Below, piece by piece: positions 43,512 to 52,391 of a stretch of DNA of 64,000 bases (position 1 is the first letter of the stretch; the number at the start of each line of letters is the position of its first letter). The translations under genes and the position numbers were made by a program. Under the pieces are notes generated by a model, which was given only the letters and a program-made list of their open reading frames with translations, was not told the DNA's origin and did no database searches. Source of the DNA: Serratia marcescens (GTDB lineage Bacteria > Pseudomonadota > Gammaproteobacteria > Enterobacterales > Enterobacteriaceae); contig NZ_VFMJ01000001.1 of NCBI RefSeq assembly GCF_006715005.1, positions 4,464,001 to 4,528,000 on the forward strand, read 5' to 3'.

Positions 43512-44711
43512 TTATTCGGCGAACGCCCGTCGGTAGCTGTGCGGATGGAAGCGCCAGGTGATGGCGATCAACACCACCACCAGCAGCGCGTGGATCTGCC
43601 AGTCCAGCACGAAGCCGCCGCTGTAGTCGCGCAGCAGGCCGGAAAGGTAAGGCGTGACGCCCGCCAGCAGGAAGCCGACGCCCTGCATAAAGGCCACCAG
43701 TCGCCCGGCCGCCGCCGGTTGGTGCAGGTGATCGAGCGCCAGCACCAGGCACAGCGGGAACGCGCCGCCCAGCCCCAGCCCGGAAACCAACACCCACAGC
43801 CACGGCAGCGTCTGCGGCAGGTAAATCAGGCCGATAAAGCCGATCAGTTGCATCATCAGCGCCAGCAACAGCAGCGGCCGCCGGTCATGATTGCGCGCCA
43901 GCGCCGGCAGCAGCAGCGCGCCCACGACCTGGCCAAAGGTCATCAACGCCAGCAGCGAACCGCTGGCCTGCGGCTGCCAGCCGAGCTGCATGTAATACGG
44001 CGGCAGCCAGGCGATCAGGCTGGTATAGCCGCCGTTGATCAGGCCGAAATAGGCGCCGAGCAGCCAGGCGCGCCGGTTGCGCAGCAGGCCTGGCCCGCGG
44101 TTTTCGCCCGCCGCGCCCAAGCGAGACAGCCCGCGGCTGACCGGCCACCAGGCCAGCAGCGCCACCAGCGCCGGCAACGCCCACCAGGCCAGCGCGCTGT
44201 GCCAGTCGTGCCCTACGCTCATCAGCCACGGGGTGATCGCCGCCCCCAACCCACCGCCGCCCATCAGCGCCGCCGACCACAGCCCGGCCACCAGCGCCAT
44301 GCTTTTGAGGAAATGATGCTTGATGATGCCGGGCATGACCGCCTGGATCACCCCGATGCCGAGCCCGCCCAGCACCGCGCTCATCAGCAGTTGCACGCTA
44401 CCGGGGGCCAGTTCGCGCCAAAGCGCGCCCAGCCCGATCGCCAGCAGGCTCAGCGTCACGGCGCTGCGTTCGCTGAACAGCCGGTTGATGGCGCCGCCCG
44501 CCAGCGCCATCAGCCCCATCATCAGCACCGGCAGCGTGGTCAGCAGCGCCGCGCCGCCAAAGCTCAGCCCGGTAGCCTGGCGCAGCGTCGGCAGCAACGG
44601 GCCGATCGAGGTCAACAGCGGCCGCATGTTCAGGCCGATCAACACCAGCGCCAGCAACAGGGGGTTGAACCAGCGGCGCGAGGAGGATGAATTAACAGAA
44701 TGATTTAACAA
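43512..44711 (-). CDS. CynX/NimT-family MFS transporter
   Basis: A 399-residue, 12-helix transporter of the cyanate permease (CynX)/NimT group. LNMRPLLTSIGPLLPTLRQATGLSF at the N terminus is the family signature. NimT members export 2-nitroimidazole and CynX handles cyanate. Here there is no cyanase gene, and a divergent LysR gene is the neighbour. Substrate not assigned. Confidence 0.82.
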   Translation of the reverse strand: MLNHSVNSSSSRRWFNPLLLALVLIGLNMRPLLTSIGPLLPTLRQATGLSFGGAALLTTLPVLMMGLMALAGGAINRLFSERSAVTLSLLAIGLGALWRELAPGSVQLLMSAVLGGLGIGVIQAVMPGIIKHHFLKSMALVAGLWSAALMGGGGLGAAITPWLMSVGHDWHSALAWWALPALVALLAWWPVSRGLSRLGAAGENRGPGLLRNRRAWLLGAYFGLINGGYTSLIAWLPPYYMQLGWQPQASGSLLALMTFGQVVGALLLPALARNHDRRPLLLLALMMQLIGFIGLIYLPQTLPWLWVLVSGLGLGGAFPLCLVLALDHLHQPAAAGRLVAFMQGVGFLLAGVTPYLSGLLRDYSGGFVLDWQIHALLVVVLIAITWRFHPHSYRRAFAE

Positions 44712-44837
44712 GGTATATTCCTGGTACTGCGAAATGAAGAGTGCGGCGTCACAGCGCGATCGCCGCAGCGTTGCGTTACTGTAGGCAACGCCGCTAGTAT
44801 TGGGAAATTAAATAATAAAATAGCCAACAGTGGGAAA

Positions 44838-45692
44838 ATGAATCGCTACCCGATGTTCAATCCGCAGCTGCTGCTCAGCTTCGTCGCCGTATGCGACAGC
44901 AACAGCTTCACCCGCGCCGCAGAGCGGGTGTTTTTGTCGCAGTCCACCGTTAGCCAGCAGGTGCGCCGGCTGGAAGAGATGCTGGGCAAGCCGCTGTTTG
45001 AGCGCTCCTCGCATCAGGTGCTGCTGACCGAAGAAGGCGTCAAGCTGTTGAGCTACGCGCGCCGCATTATCGCGCTAAATGAAGAAGCCCACGACGCGCT
45101 GACCGGCATCTGGCGCGACGGCGTGCTGCGGATCGGCATGCCGGAAGATTTCGCCGTGCCCACCACCGAGCTGCTGGCCGACTTCAGCCGTGAGCACCCG
45201 CACCTGCGGCTGGACGTCGCCAGCGGCCTGAGCGCCGATCTGCACAGCGCCTACGCGCGTGAAGAGCTGGATCTGATCCTGGTGAAACAGCGCCGCCGGC
45301 AACCGCCGCGCGCCGCGCGGCCGGAACCGCTGCTGTGGCTGGACAGCCTGGCCTTCCCGGCCATCGAGCAATCGCCGGTGCCGCTGGCGGTATTTCCGCT
45401 CAACGGCCTGTACCGCGAAGAGCTGTGCCAGGCGCTGGACACCCTCGGCAAACGCTGGCGCATCGGTTACAGCAGCGCCAGCCTGGCGGCGCTGACCGCC
45501 GCTTCCGCCGCCGGGCTGGGCGTCACCCTGCTGCCGGCCGGCTGCCGTCTGCCCGCGCACCGGGTTCTGGGTGAGGCCGAAGGATTACCGCCGATAGACA
45601 GCTTCGAACTGGCGCTCTACTACCGCGACGGCGCCCCCGCCGCCACGCTGGCGCTGGCCCAGCGGCTGGCGGTGTTTTGCGGGTTGAAGTGA
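44838..45692 (+). CDS. LysR-family regulator beside the CynX/NimT gene
   Basis: A 284-residue LysR-type regulator with helix-turn-helix at about 20-40 (NSFTRAAERVFLSQSTVSQQV). The effector domain contains LRIGMPEDFAVPTTELLADF. It is divergent from the transporter gene across 126 bp of AT-rich sequence and probably controls it. Confidence 0.87.
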   Translation: MNRYPMFNPQLLLSFVAVCDSNSFTRAAERVFLSQSTVSQQVRRLEEMLGKPLFERSSHQVLLTEEGVKLLSYARRIIALNEEAHDALTGIWRDGVLRIGMPEDFAVPTTELLADFSREHPHLRLDVASGLSADLHSAYAREELDLILVKQRRRQPPRAARPEPLLWLDSLAFPAIEQSPVPLAVFPLNGLYREELCQALDTLGKRWRIGYSSASLAALTAASAAGLGVTLLPAGCRLPAHRVLGEAEGLPPIDSFELALYYRDGAPAATLALAQRLAVFCGLK

Positions 45693-45698
45693 GACCAC

Positions 45699-46139
45699 TT
45701 ACGCCACTATCTGCGGATATTCGCGCTGCAGCCAGTCGATAGTCCGTACCCACAGCGCTTCTGTCTGCTCAAGGCAAGCCTGTACCGCCGCATCCGTCAC
45801 CAAATCACCGGAGTAATCCGCCACATTGCGCTGTTTTCGCAATGCATCCAGGCAGATCATTGCCTCGCGCGGCAACCCTACAGTGAGCGGCAACGTTTGG
45901 ATCATGGTCTGGTGATGACCAAGCCTGCTGGTCAGCGTACGGTATCCCTTGGCGTGCAAAGCGGCATTAGCCATTTGCATGACCGCCTTATATGCCATGT
46001 CGAAACGGCTCTCATTGCTGAGCTGAGTGATACCCGCATCGCGTCGGTTGCGAGCGGCGGCGGCCAGCAATTTTTTAATCGCCCCCGCGTCAGGCGTTAT
46101 CACCTCCAGTCCCAGCCCGACCAGATTGTCCAGCGTCAT
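45699..46139 (-). CDS. HEPN-domain protein, probable toxin of a HEPN/MNT pair
   Basis: A 146-residue all-helical HEPN-like protein. The motif RKQRNVADYSG (R104-N105, Tyr109) corresponds to the HEPN active-site stretch, but the usual His of Rx4-6H is Asp here. The Tyr that partner MNT enzymes AMPylate in HepT is kept. GGGAG lies 6 nt before the ATG at 46139. It overlaps the MNT gene by 50 bp, as expected for a coupled toxin-antitoxin pair. Loss of the His may mean a variant or weakened nuclease. Confidence 0.78.
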   Translation of the reverse strand: MTLDNLVGLGLEVITPDAGAIKKLLAAAARNRRDAGITQLSNESRFDMAYKAVMQMANAALHAKGYRTLTSRLGHHQTMIQTLPLTVGLPREAMICLDALRKQRNVADYSGDLVTDAAVQACLEQTEALWVRTIDWLQREYPQIVA

Positions 46140-46710
46140 CCTTGTCTCCCGCAATCCAGAGTTGGGGTTTCTGCATAATGTCCTGAATAAACGCGGAGTT
46201 CTCGGCCAAAGCCGCTCGCCACTCTTCCGGCGAGTACAGTTTGGGGTTAATTTCCCGACCCAGCGTTGCCTGCAGCGGATAAACCGCCTGAATTACATCC
46301 GCAAAAGACAGTTTACCGACGATCAGAACATCGATATCACTGGCCGCCGTCGCTTTGCCACTGGCGACGGAACCAAAGATGAAAGCCCGTTCGATGTCCT
46401 CCCCAAATCCAGCCAGCACCTGCCGTAAGCGCGCAGCCGGGCCGCAGGTCTTGCGGAAAATCGCCGCCAGCTCGGGAAAAATCAGGCAATCGGCGTTAGC
46501 CTGATAGCAAATTTGGTTGCCCTGCCGCTGCCTGAGCAAGATGCCGCCTTCAGCCAGCCGGCTCAACTCTTTATGTAAAGTCCCGGCCTGAGTTGCGGTG
46601 CGCCGCGCAATTTCTCGCACATGAAACGCCTGCCCGGCTTCAATAAACAGCAGGCTTAGCACTTTTCTACGGTATTCGCTGAACAGTAATTCGAGCATCG
46701 GATCGTGCAT
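46090..46710 (-). CDS. Winged-helix + minimal nucleotidyltransferase, probable MNT antitoxin
   Basis: A 206-residue two-domain protein. A winged helix-turn-helix occupies about residues 10-75 (FHVREIARRTATQAGTLHKEL). A minimal nucleotidyltransferase domain has exact GSx10DxD (G113-S114, D125, D127). MNT enzymes of this type neutralise HEPN toxins by AMPylation; the fused DNA-binding domain suggests autoregulation at the inverted repeat just upstream. ATG at 46710 (GAGG 8 nt upstream) is preferred over the adjoining GTG. Confidence 0.82.
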   Translation of the reverse strand: MHDPMLELLFSEYRRKVLSLLFIEAGQAFHVREIARRTATQAGTLHKELSRLAEGGILLRQRQGNQICYQANADCLIFPELAAIFRKTCGPAARLRQVLAGFGEDIERAFIFGSVASGKATAASDIDVLIVGKLSFADVIQAVYPLQATLGREINPKLYSPEEWRAALAENSAFIQDIMQKPQLWIAGDKDDAGQSGRAGTGGDNA

Positions 46711-46727
46711 CACGCTGACCTCAATGT

Positions 46728-46761
46728 AGCTTTAATGACTACAAATGTAGCCATTAAAGCT
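46728..46761 (-). promoter_or_regulatory. Inverted-repeat operator before the MNT gene
   Basis: AGCTTTAATG (46728-46737) and CATTAAAGCT (46752-46761) are a perfect 10-bp inverted repeat, overlaid by two direct copies of ATGTAGC (46724-46730, 46745-46751). It starts 18 bp before the MNT ATG and is a likely site for the winged-helix domain. Confidence 0.7.
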
Positions 46762-46917
46762 GCGAAAGAGCAAGCCAAGAGCACCCTTCCGCCGGCAGAC
46801 GCCGATCATTACCAAATCGAATAGTCACCAGTGGCAAATGTCGCTGCCAACCGGTCGGTTCCTCTCCTAAATTGGGGGATGTTTTCACTCCCTCACCTCT
46901 GGATTAAGGAACCGAAC

Positions 46918-48306
46918 GTGGAAAACCCTCAGCAACCGGGCCGCAGAGCCTTCCTCAGCCAAACCGGCAAACTCACCACTGCCTGCGCGGTGATCGGCCT
47001 GACCGGCGGCATGGCGCAGGCCGCGTCACCGGGCGACGGGCAATGTGCGCCAACGCCGATGACCTTGACCGATCGCCACTACTGCCTGAGTGAGGTGCGG
47101 CTCGAAGACGGCTTTGAATACGACGGCGACACGGTGATCGGCACCCGCACCGCGCTGTACACACTGGAGATCAAAGACGGCAAGATCGCCGCCATTCACG
47201 CCGCCAACGCCGCGTTGCCCGCCGGCGTGCCCCGCTATCAGGCGCAGGGCCAGCTGCTGCTGCCGGCGTTTCGCGATATGCACATCCACCTGGACAAAAC
47301 CTTCTACAGCGGCCCGTGGCAGGCGCCGCGCCCGCGCCAGGGCAAAACCATCATGGACATGATCGCGCTGGAGCAGACGCTGATCCCGACACTGCTGCCC
47401 ACCTCACAGCAGCGGGCGGAAAATCTGATCGCCCTGCTGCAGTCCAAAGGCAGCACCGTGGCGCGCAGCCACTGCAATATCGATCCGGTCAGCGGCCTGA
47501 AAAGCCTGGAGCACCTGCAGCGCGCGCTGGAAAACCACCGGGCGGACTTCAGCTGTGAAATCGTCGCTTTCCCGCAGCACGGCCTGCTGCACTCTAGGGT
47601 CGATGCGCTGATGCGCGAAGCGATGCAGATGGGCGTGCAGTACGTCGGCGGGCTCGATCCGACCAACGTCGACGGCGCGATGGAGAAATCGCTGGACGCC
47701 ATGTTCCAGATCGCCCTCGATACCGGCAAAGGCGTGGATATCCACCTGCATGAAACCAGCCCGGCCGGGGTCGCCGCCATCAACTACATGATCGCCACCG
47801 TGGAGAAAAACCCGGCGCTGCGCGGTAAGGTCACCATCAGCCACGCTTTCGCCCTGACCACCCTGACGCCGGGCGAACTGGCGGAAACCGCCACCCGGCT
47901 GGCGGCGCAGCAGATCACCATCGCCTCCACGGTGCCAATCGGCGGCCTGATGATGCCGCTGCCACAGCTCAGTGAGAAAGGGGTGTTCGTGATGACCGGC
48001 ACCGACAGCGTGATCGACCACTGGTCGCCGTTCGGCACCGGCGACATCCTGGAGAAGGCCAACCTGTATGCTCAGCTGTACCGCGGTTCCGACGAGTATC
48101 ACCTGTCGCGCGCCATGGCCATCTCCACCGGCGGCGTGCTTCCGCTGGACGATAAGGGGCAGCGCGCCTGGCCGAAAGCCGGCGATGCCGCCGAGTTCGT
48201 GCTGGTCAACGCCAGCTGCTCCGCCGAGGCGGTCGCCCGTCTGCCGGCGCGCAACGCCACCTTCCATCAGGGGCGCCTGGTCGCCGGCCAGGTGAGCAAA
48301 GCCTAA
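46918..48306 (+). CDS. Tat-exported amidohydrolase
   Basis: About 462 residues from the GTG at 46918, which has AAGGA 7 nt upstream. An upstream extension is open but adds sequence before the signal. The N terminus has a twin-arginine signal (GRRAFLSQ at about 8-15, then a hydrophobic stretch, cut after AQA). The rest is a metal-dependent amidohydrolase/cytosine-deaminase-like TIM barrel with HIHLD, a central HCNID, VDIHLHE and a late Asp (TGTDSVIDHWSPFG). A periplasmic cyclic amidase or deaminase is inferred. It is followed by an isochorismatase-like gene and a GlxA-like regulator. Confidence 0.8.
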   Translation: MENPQQPGRRAFLSQTGKLTTACAVIGLTGGMAQAASPGDGQCAPTPMTLTDRHYCLSEVRLEDGFEYDGDTVIGTRTALYTLEIKDGKIAAIHAANAALPAGVPRYQAQGQLLLPAFRDMHIHLDKTFYSGPWQAPRPRQGKTIMDMIALEQTLIPTLLPTSQQRAENLIALLQSKGSTVARSHCNIDPVSGLKSLEHLQRALENHRADFSCEIVAFPQHGLLHSRVDALMREAMQMGVQYVGGLDPTNVDGAMEKSLDAMFQIALDTGKGVDIHLHETSPAGVAAINYMIATVEKNPALRGKVTISHAFALTTLTPGELAETATRLAAQQITIASTVPIGGLMMPLPQLSEKGVFVMTGTDSVIDHWSPFGTGDILEKANLYAQLYRGSDEYHLSRAMAISTGGVLPLDDKGQRAWPKAGDAAEFVLVNASCSAEAVARLPARNATFHQGRLVAGQVSKA

Positions 48307-48406
48307 GGTCGGTCCGCTGTTGTCATCATGATGGCCGTTTTTGGCCTTCTGCCAGAGTCAGTAGCGGCGCAAGATGGTCGCTACACACACTGGCGGAGGG
48401 CCGAAA

Positions 48407-48958
48407 ATGTCACAGAGCGCGTTATTGATCATCGATGTCCAGCAATCATTCCAGCACCGTCCATTCTGGCAAGAGGACGATCTGCCAGCGTTTCAACAGG
48501 CGCTGACCCGTCTGATCGCGGGCTGCCAACAACGCGGCGCAGCGCTGGTCGACGTGCTGCACGTTTCGCCGCAGGGGCCTTTCTCGCTGGCTTCAGGCCA
48601 TGTGCAGCGCCTGCCGTTCCTCACCCACCAGGCGGATATCACCGTGCACAAGCATGTGCACAATGCGCTGACCGAATCCGGCCTCGACGCCTGGCTGCGC
48701 GAACGGAATATCAACCACCTGATCGTCTCCGGCATCCGCACCGAGCAGTGCTGCGAGACCACCACCCGGGTGGCGTCCGATCTCGGTTATCGGGTGACTT
48801 TCGTCACCGAGGCGACGCTGACCTTCCCGATGCGCCATCCCGACGGCGAAGTCTTTACCCCCACACAGTTGAAGCGGCATACTGAAACCGTACTGGTCGA
48901 TCGTTTCGCCCGCATCGCCAGCGTGGATGAGGCGCTGGCGCAACTCGCACAGGAGTAA
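48407..48958 (+). CDS. Isochorismatase-like cysteine hydrolase
   Basis: A 183-residue hydrolase with the family catalytic triad Asp10 (LLIIDVQQ), Lys82 (VHKHVHN) and Cys115 (TEQCCETT). Such enzymes act on amides or N-carbamoyl compounds (nicotinamidase or carbamoyl hydrolase types) as well as isochorismate. GGAGGG precedes the ATG. It lies 2 bp from the GlxA-type regulator gene and 100 bp after the amidohydrolase. The substrate is probably linked to the amidohydrolase, but this is inferred. Confidence 0.82.
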   Translation: MSQSALLIIDVQQSFQHRPFWQEDDLPAFQQALTRLIAGCQQRGAALVDVLHVSPQGPFSLASGHVQRLPFLTHQADITVHKHVHNALTESGLDAWLRERNINHLIVSGIRTEQCCETTTRVASDLGYRVTFVTEATLTFPMRHPDGEVFTPTQLKRHTETVLVDRFARIASVDEALAQLAQE

Positions 48959-48960
48959 CC

Positions 48961-49884
48961 ATGTCGCAGGCCGTCTATTTTCTGCTGTTGCCCAACGTGT
49001 TGTCGCTGGACGTCAGCGGCCCGGCGGAAACCCTGCGCCTCGCCGGGCAGTTCACCCTGCGTTATCTCAGCCCGGCGCCGCAGGTCGTCTGCTCCATCGG
49101 CATGACGCTGAGCGGCCTGCAGCCGTTGCCCGATCGCCTGGAAGACGGCGCCATCCTGGTGCTGCCTGGCGTCGGCGATTCGCAGCGCTATTTCGCCGGG
49201 GAAGAGGCCGAGCAGGCGCGCCGCTGGCTGGCGACGCTGCAGCCCGACCTGCAGCGGCAGCGCATCACCCTGGTGTGCATCTGTTCCGGCGCGCTGCTGG
49301 CGGCGCAGGCCGGGCTGCTCGACGGCTATCAGTGCACTACCCACCACGACGTTATCGAGCGTATCCGCCGGCAGGCGCCGGCGGCGCAGGTGAAAGAGAA
49401 CCGTATCTTCGTCGAAGATCGCGGCGTCTACACCAGCGCGGGCATCACCACCGGCATCGATTTGGCACTGCACCTGGTCCACCGCCACTGCGGCTCCGGC
49501 CGGGCGCGCGACGTCGCCCGCGATATGGTGGTCTATTTCCGCCGCGCCGGGGACGATCCGCAGCTGTCGCCCTGGCTGCGCTACCGCAACCACCTGCACC
49601 CGGCGGTGCACCGCGCGCAGGATGTGATGGCCGCCGAGCCGGAGGCCGACTGGTCGGTGCCGCAGATAGCGGAGAAGGTGCACGTCAGCAGCCGCCACCT
49701 GGCGCGGCTGTTTCGCAGCCACGTCGGCATCAGCGTGCGGGAATACCATGAGCAGCTGCGGCTGGCGGTGGCACAACAGCGCCTGCAGCAAGGGTATGGC
49801 TTGGAGAAGGCCGCGCTGGCGGCCGGTTTTTCTTCCGGGCGACAGCTGCGCCGCGCCCAGCAGCGCCAGCACTCGCCGCTATGA
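48961..49884 (+). CDS. GlxA-family transcriptional regulator (DJ-1/PfpI + AraC)
   Basis: A 307-residue regulator with an N-terminal DJ-1/PfpI-type amidase-like domain (ICSGALLAAQAGLLDG, TTHHDVIERI) and a C-terminal AraC helix-turn-helix pair (IAEKVHVSSRHLARLFRSH; KAALAAGFSSGRQLRRAQ). The Cys in CICSGA corresponds to the DJ-1 nucleophile. It is translated just after the isochorismatase-like gene and overlaps the converging wecH by 6 bp. It probably regulates the two upstream genes. Confidence 0.85.
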   Translation: MSQAVYFLLLPNVLSLDVSGPAETLRLAGQFTLRYLSPAPQVVCSIGMTLSGLQPLPDRLEDGAILVLPGVGDSQRYFAGEEAEQARRWLATLQPDLQRQRITLVCICSGALLAAQAGLLDGYQCTTHHDVIERIRRQAPAAQVKENRIFVEDRGVYTSAGITTGIDLALHLVHRHCGSGRARDVARDMVVYFRRAGDDPQLSPWLRYRNHLHPAVHRAQDVMAAEPEADWSVPQIAEKVHVSSRHLARLFRSHVGISVREYHEQLRLAVAQQRLQQGYGLEKAALAAGFSSGRQLRRAQQRQHSPL

Positions 49885-50871
49885 CACCAGCCGGCGGGTA
49901 TCCAGCCGCTGCAGGCCGACAGACAGCAGCAGGCTGAGCCCCAGCGCCACGCCAAACACCCAGAAGATATCCAGCAGCGGGTGGCCGGTGAAGTCCAGGT
50001 GCCGGCTGCGCATCACGTTGACGATCAGGGCGTGAAAACCGTAGATCGCCAGCGAATGGCGGGAAAACGCGCTCAGCCAGCCGATCGGCTGCGGCAAACA
50101 GTGTTTCACCCACACCAGCAGCGCCACCGCCGCCATAAACACCAGCGGGCCGCTGTAGATGTAGTAGGTATCGGCGAAGTTGCCGTTGATGAACAGCTGG
50201 TGCTTGGTGCCGCGAGCGATCAGCGCCACGCACAGCGCAAATCCCAATGCCGCCAGCCAGCCCACGGCACGCCCGCGTGCCTCCATCATACCAATCGCCC
50301 GCCCGGTCAGCGCATACAGCAGGTAGTAGAAGGTATCGCCGTAGATATACAGGTTAACCGGCAGCAGGTGCGCGTTGCCGAAGGTCAGCTTGTCGGTATT
50401 CGGGTTGGCGATCACCGCCAACACCACCAGCGCGGCGGCCAGGGCGTAGCGCGACACCGGTTTGACGCTGATCAGCGGCGACAGCAGGTAAATCACCGCG
50501 ATGGCGTAGAAAAACCACAGATGATAGAACACCGGCTTTTGCAACATGCCGCGCAGCGATGGCCAGAAACCGATCTTGGTAAAGGCCGCGATATAGATCA
50601 GCGCGATAGCGCTGTAGAACAGAATGCAGCAGATGATGCGGGTGAAATGCCGGCGGCCGGCGCTCTTGTCGCCGAAGAACAGGTAGCCGGAAATCATGAA
50701 AAACAGCGGCACCGACACGCGCGACAGCGAGTTCAGCACGTTGGCGATATCCCAGTTGTGCAGCCCTATCGCCGCGCCGTTGGTGACGTAATAGGTGGTG
50801 GCGTGGATCATCACCACCATCATGCACGCCATCGCCCGCAGGTTGTCTATCCAGCCGATTTTCTCGCTCAA
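49879..50871 (-). CDS. wecH: O-acetyltransferase WecH (acyltransferase 3)
   Basis: About 330 residues with ten membrane helices. It is like E. coli WecH (YiaH), which O-acetylates enterobacterial common antigen: IGWIDNLRAMACMMVVMIH (catalytic His region), RVSVPLFFMISGYLFFG, KPVFYHLWFFYAIAVIYLLSP and ISRHSLxIYGFHAL-like end (FSRHSLAIYGFHAL). The frame extends to a TTG at 50940. The TTG at 50871 aligns exactly with the E. coli start and gives its length, so I choose it with reservation. It is divergent from mdfA. Confidence 0.85.
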   Translation of the reverse strand: MSEKIGWIDNLRAMACMMVVMIHATTYYVTNGAAIGLHNWDIANVLNSLSRVSVPLFFMISGYLFFGDKSAGRRHFTRIICCILFYSAIALIYIAAFTKIGFWPSLRGMLQKPVFYHLWFFYAIAVIYLLSPLISVKPVSRYALAAALVVLAVIANPNTDKLTFGNAHLLPVNLYIYGDTFYYLLYALTGRAIGMMEARGRAVGWLAALGFALCVALIARGTKHQLFINGNFADTYYIYSGPLVFMAAVALLVWVKHCLPQPIGWLSAFSRHSLAIYGFHALIVNVMRSRHLDFTGHPLLDIFWVFGVALGLSLLLSVGLQRLDTRRLVS

Positions 50872-51088
50872 ACGCTCGCCCGATCTTGTGTCATATTGAT
50901 ATGTTAAGAAGAGGTTATCGGGCACGGCGTTCGGCGACAACCCAAAAGCGAAATATCAGAATGCACTTAAACAACACCTTATGATTGCGAAGGTGAACAA
51001 TTGGCGGCAAAATAGCCGCCATAACTCGCTCAGTTTGCGCTTCCCGCCCTGGCAGTTCCTTTTTCTCTTTTACTATCAGTACAATAAT

Positions 51089-52336
51089 ATGAAAACGACA
51101 TTACCACCTGCGGCACGTTTGGGCCGACAGGCGCTTTTATTCCCTCTTTGTCTGGTGCTGTTCGAGTTCGCCACCTATATCGGCAACGATATGATTCAGC
51201 CGGGCATGCTGGCCGTCGTGGCGGATTTCAACGCCGGCGAAGAGTGGGTGCCTACCTCGATGACCGCCTATCTGGCCGGCGGCATCTTCCTGCAGTGGCT
51301 GCTCGGGCCGCTGTCGGATCGCCGCGGCCGTCGCCCGGTGATGCTGGCCGGGGTGGCGTTCTTTATCGTCTCCTGCCTGGCGATCCTGCTGGTCACCAAC
51401 ATCGAGCAGTTCATCGCCATGCGTTTCCTGCAGGGCATCGGCCTGTGCTTTATCGGCGCGGTCGGCTACGCCACCATCCAGGAGTCGTTTGAAGAATCGG
51501 TGTGCATAAAAATCACCGCCCTGATGGCCAACGTGGCGCTGATCGCCCCGCTGCTCGGGCCGCTGGCCGGCGCGGCGCTGATCCACGTCGCGCCGTGGCA
51601 GAGCATGTTCGTGCTGTTTGCGGCGCTGGCGGCCATCGCCTTCTACGGCCTGTGGAAAGCGATGCCGGAAACCGCCACGCTGCAGGGCGAGGCGTTTTCC
51701 GCCGCCAATCTGTGGCGCGACTACCGCCAGGTGCTGGGCAACCGCCGCTTCCTGTGCGGCGCGCTGGCGATCGGTTTCGCCAGCCTGCCGCTGCTGGCCT
51801 GGATCGCCCAGTCGCCGGTGATCCTGATCAGCGGTGAGTCGCTGTCGACGCTGGACTACGGTCTGCTGCAGATCCCGGTGTTCGGCGCGCTGATCCTCGG
51901 CAACCTGACGCTGGCGCGCCTGACCGGCAAAAACAGCGTGGAGCGCCTGATCAAGCTGGGCGCAGGCCCGATGTTGCTGGGGCTGCTGATCGCCGCGCTG
52001 GCGACCCAGTTCTCCAGCCACGCCTACCTGTGGATGACCGCCGGCCTGAGTCTGTACGCCTTCGGCATCGGCCTCGCCAACGCCGGCCTGTACCGCCTGA
52101 CGCTGTTCTCCAGCAACGTCAGCAAAGGCACCGTGTCCGCCACCATGGGCATGCTGAGCATGATGGTGTTCACCGTCGGCATCGAGCTGGCCAAGGTCGC
52201 CTACGTCTGGGGCGGCAGTGGGCTGTTCAATCTGTTCAACCTCATCAGCGGCCTGTGCTGGCTGACGCTGGTGGCGCTGTTTATCGGCAAACGCCGCGGC
52301 GGCAACCCCACGCCGCAGCCGAACGGCGCGGCTTAA
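51089..52336 (+). CDS. mdfA: Multidrug efflux transporter MdfA
   Basis: A 415-residue, 12-helix drug:H+ antiporter very close to E. coli MdfA ([19 protein letters not shown]). The functional acidic residues of helix 1 are present in [15 protein letters not shown] (the Glu26/Asp34 pair of MdfA). Motif A is [14 protein letters not shown]. It exports a broad range of cationic and neutral drugs. The ATG at 51089 has only a weak ribosome site, and a longer upstream frame exists. A terminator follows. Confidence 0.94.
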   Translation: MKTTLPPAARLGRQALLFPLCLVLFEFATYIGNDMIQPGMLAVVADFNAGEEWVPTSMTAYLAGGIFLQWLLGPLSDRRGRRPVMLAGVAFFIVSCLAILLVTNIEQFIAMRFLQGIGLCFIGAVGYATIQESFEESVCIKITALMANVALIAPLLGPLAGAALIHVAPWQSMFVLFAALAAIAFYGLWKAMPETATLQGEAFSAANLWRDYRQVLGNRRFLCGALAIGFASLPLLAWIAQSPVILISGESLSTLDYGLLQIPVFGALILGNLTLARLTGKNSVERLIKLGAGPMLLGLLIAALATQFSSHAYLWMTAGLSLYAFGIGLANAGLYRLTLFSSNVSKGTVSATMGMLSMMVFTVGIELAKVAYVWGGSGLFNLFNLISGLCWLTLVALFIGKRRGGNPTPQPNGAA

Positions 52337-52346
52337 GCGCGACGAT

Positions 52347-52384
52347 AAAACGCCGGTCCGGTTTCCCGACCGGCGTTTTTTTTA
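52347..52384 (+). terminator. Terminator of mdfA
   Basis: Twelve-bp stem AAAACGCCGGTC / GACCGGCGTTTT with a 9-nt loop, continuing into a run of eight T. Confidence 0.92.
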
Positions 52385-52391
52385 TGCGGCT

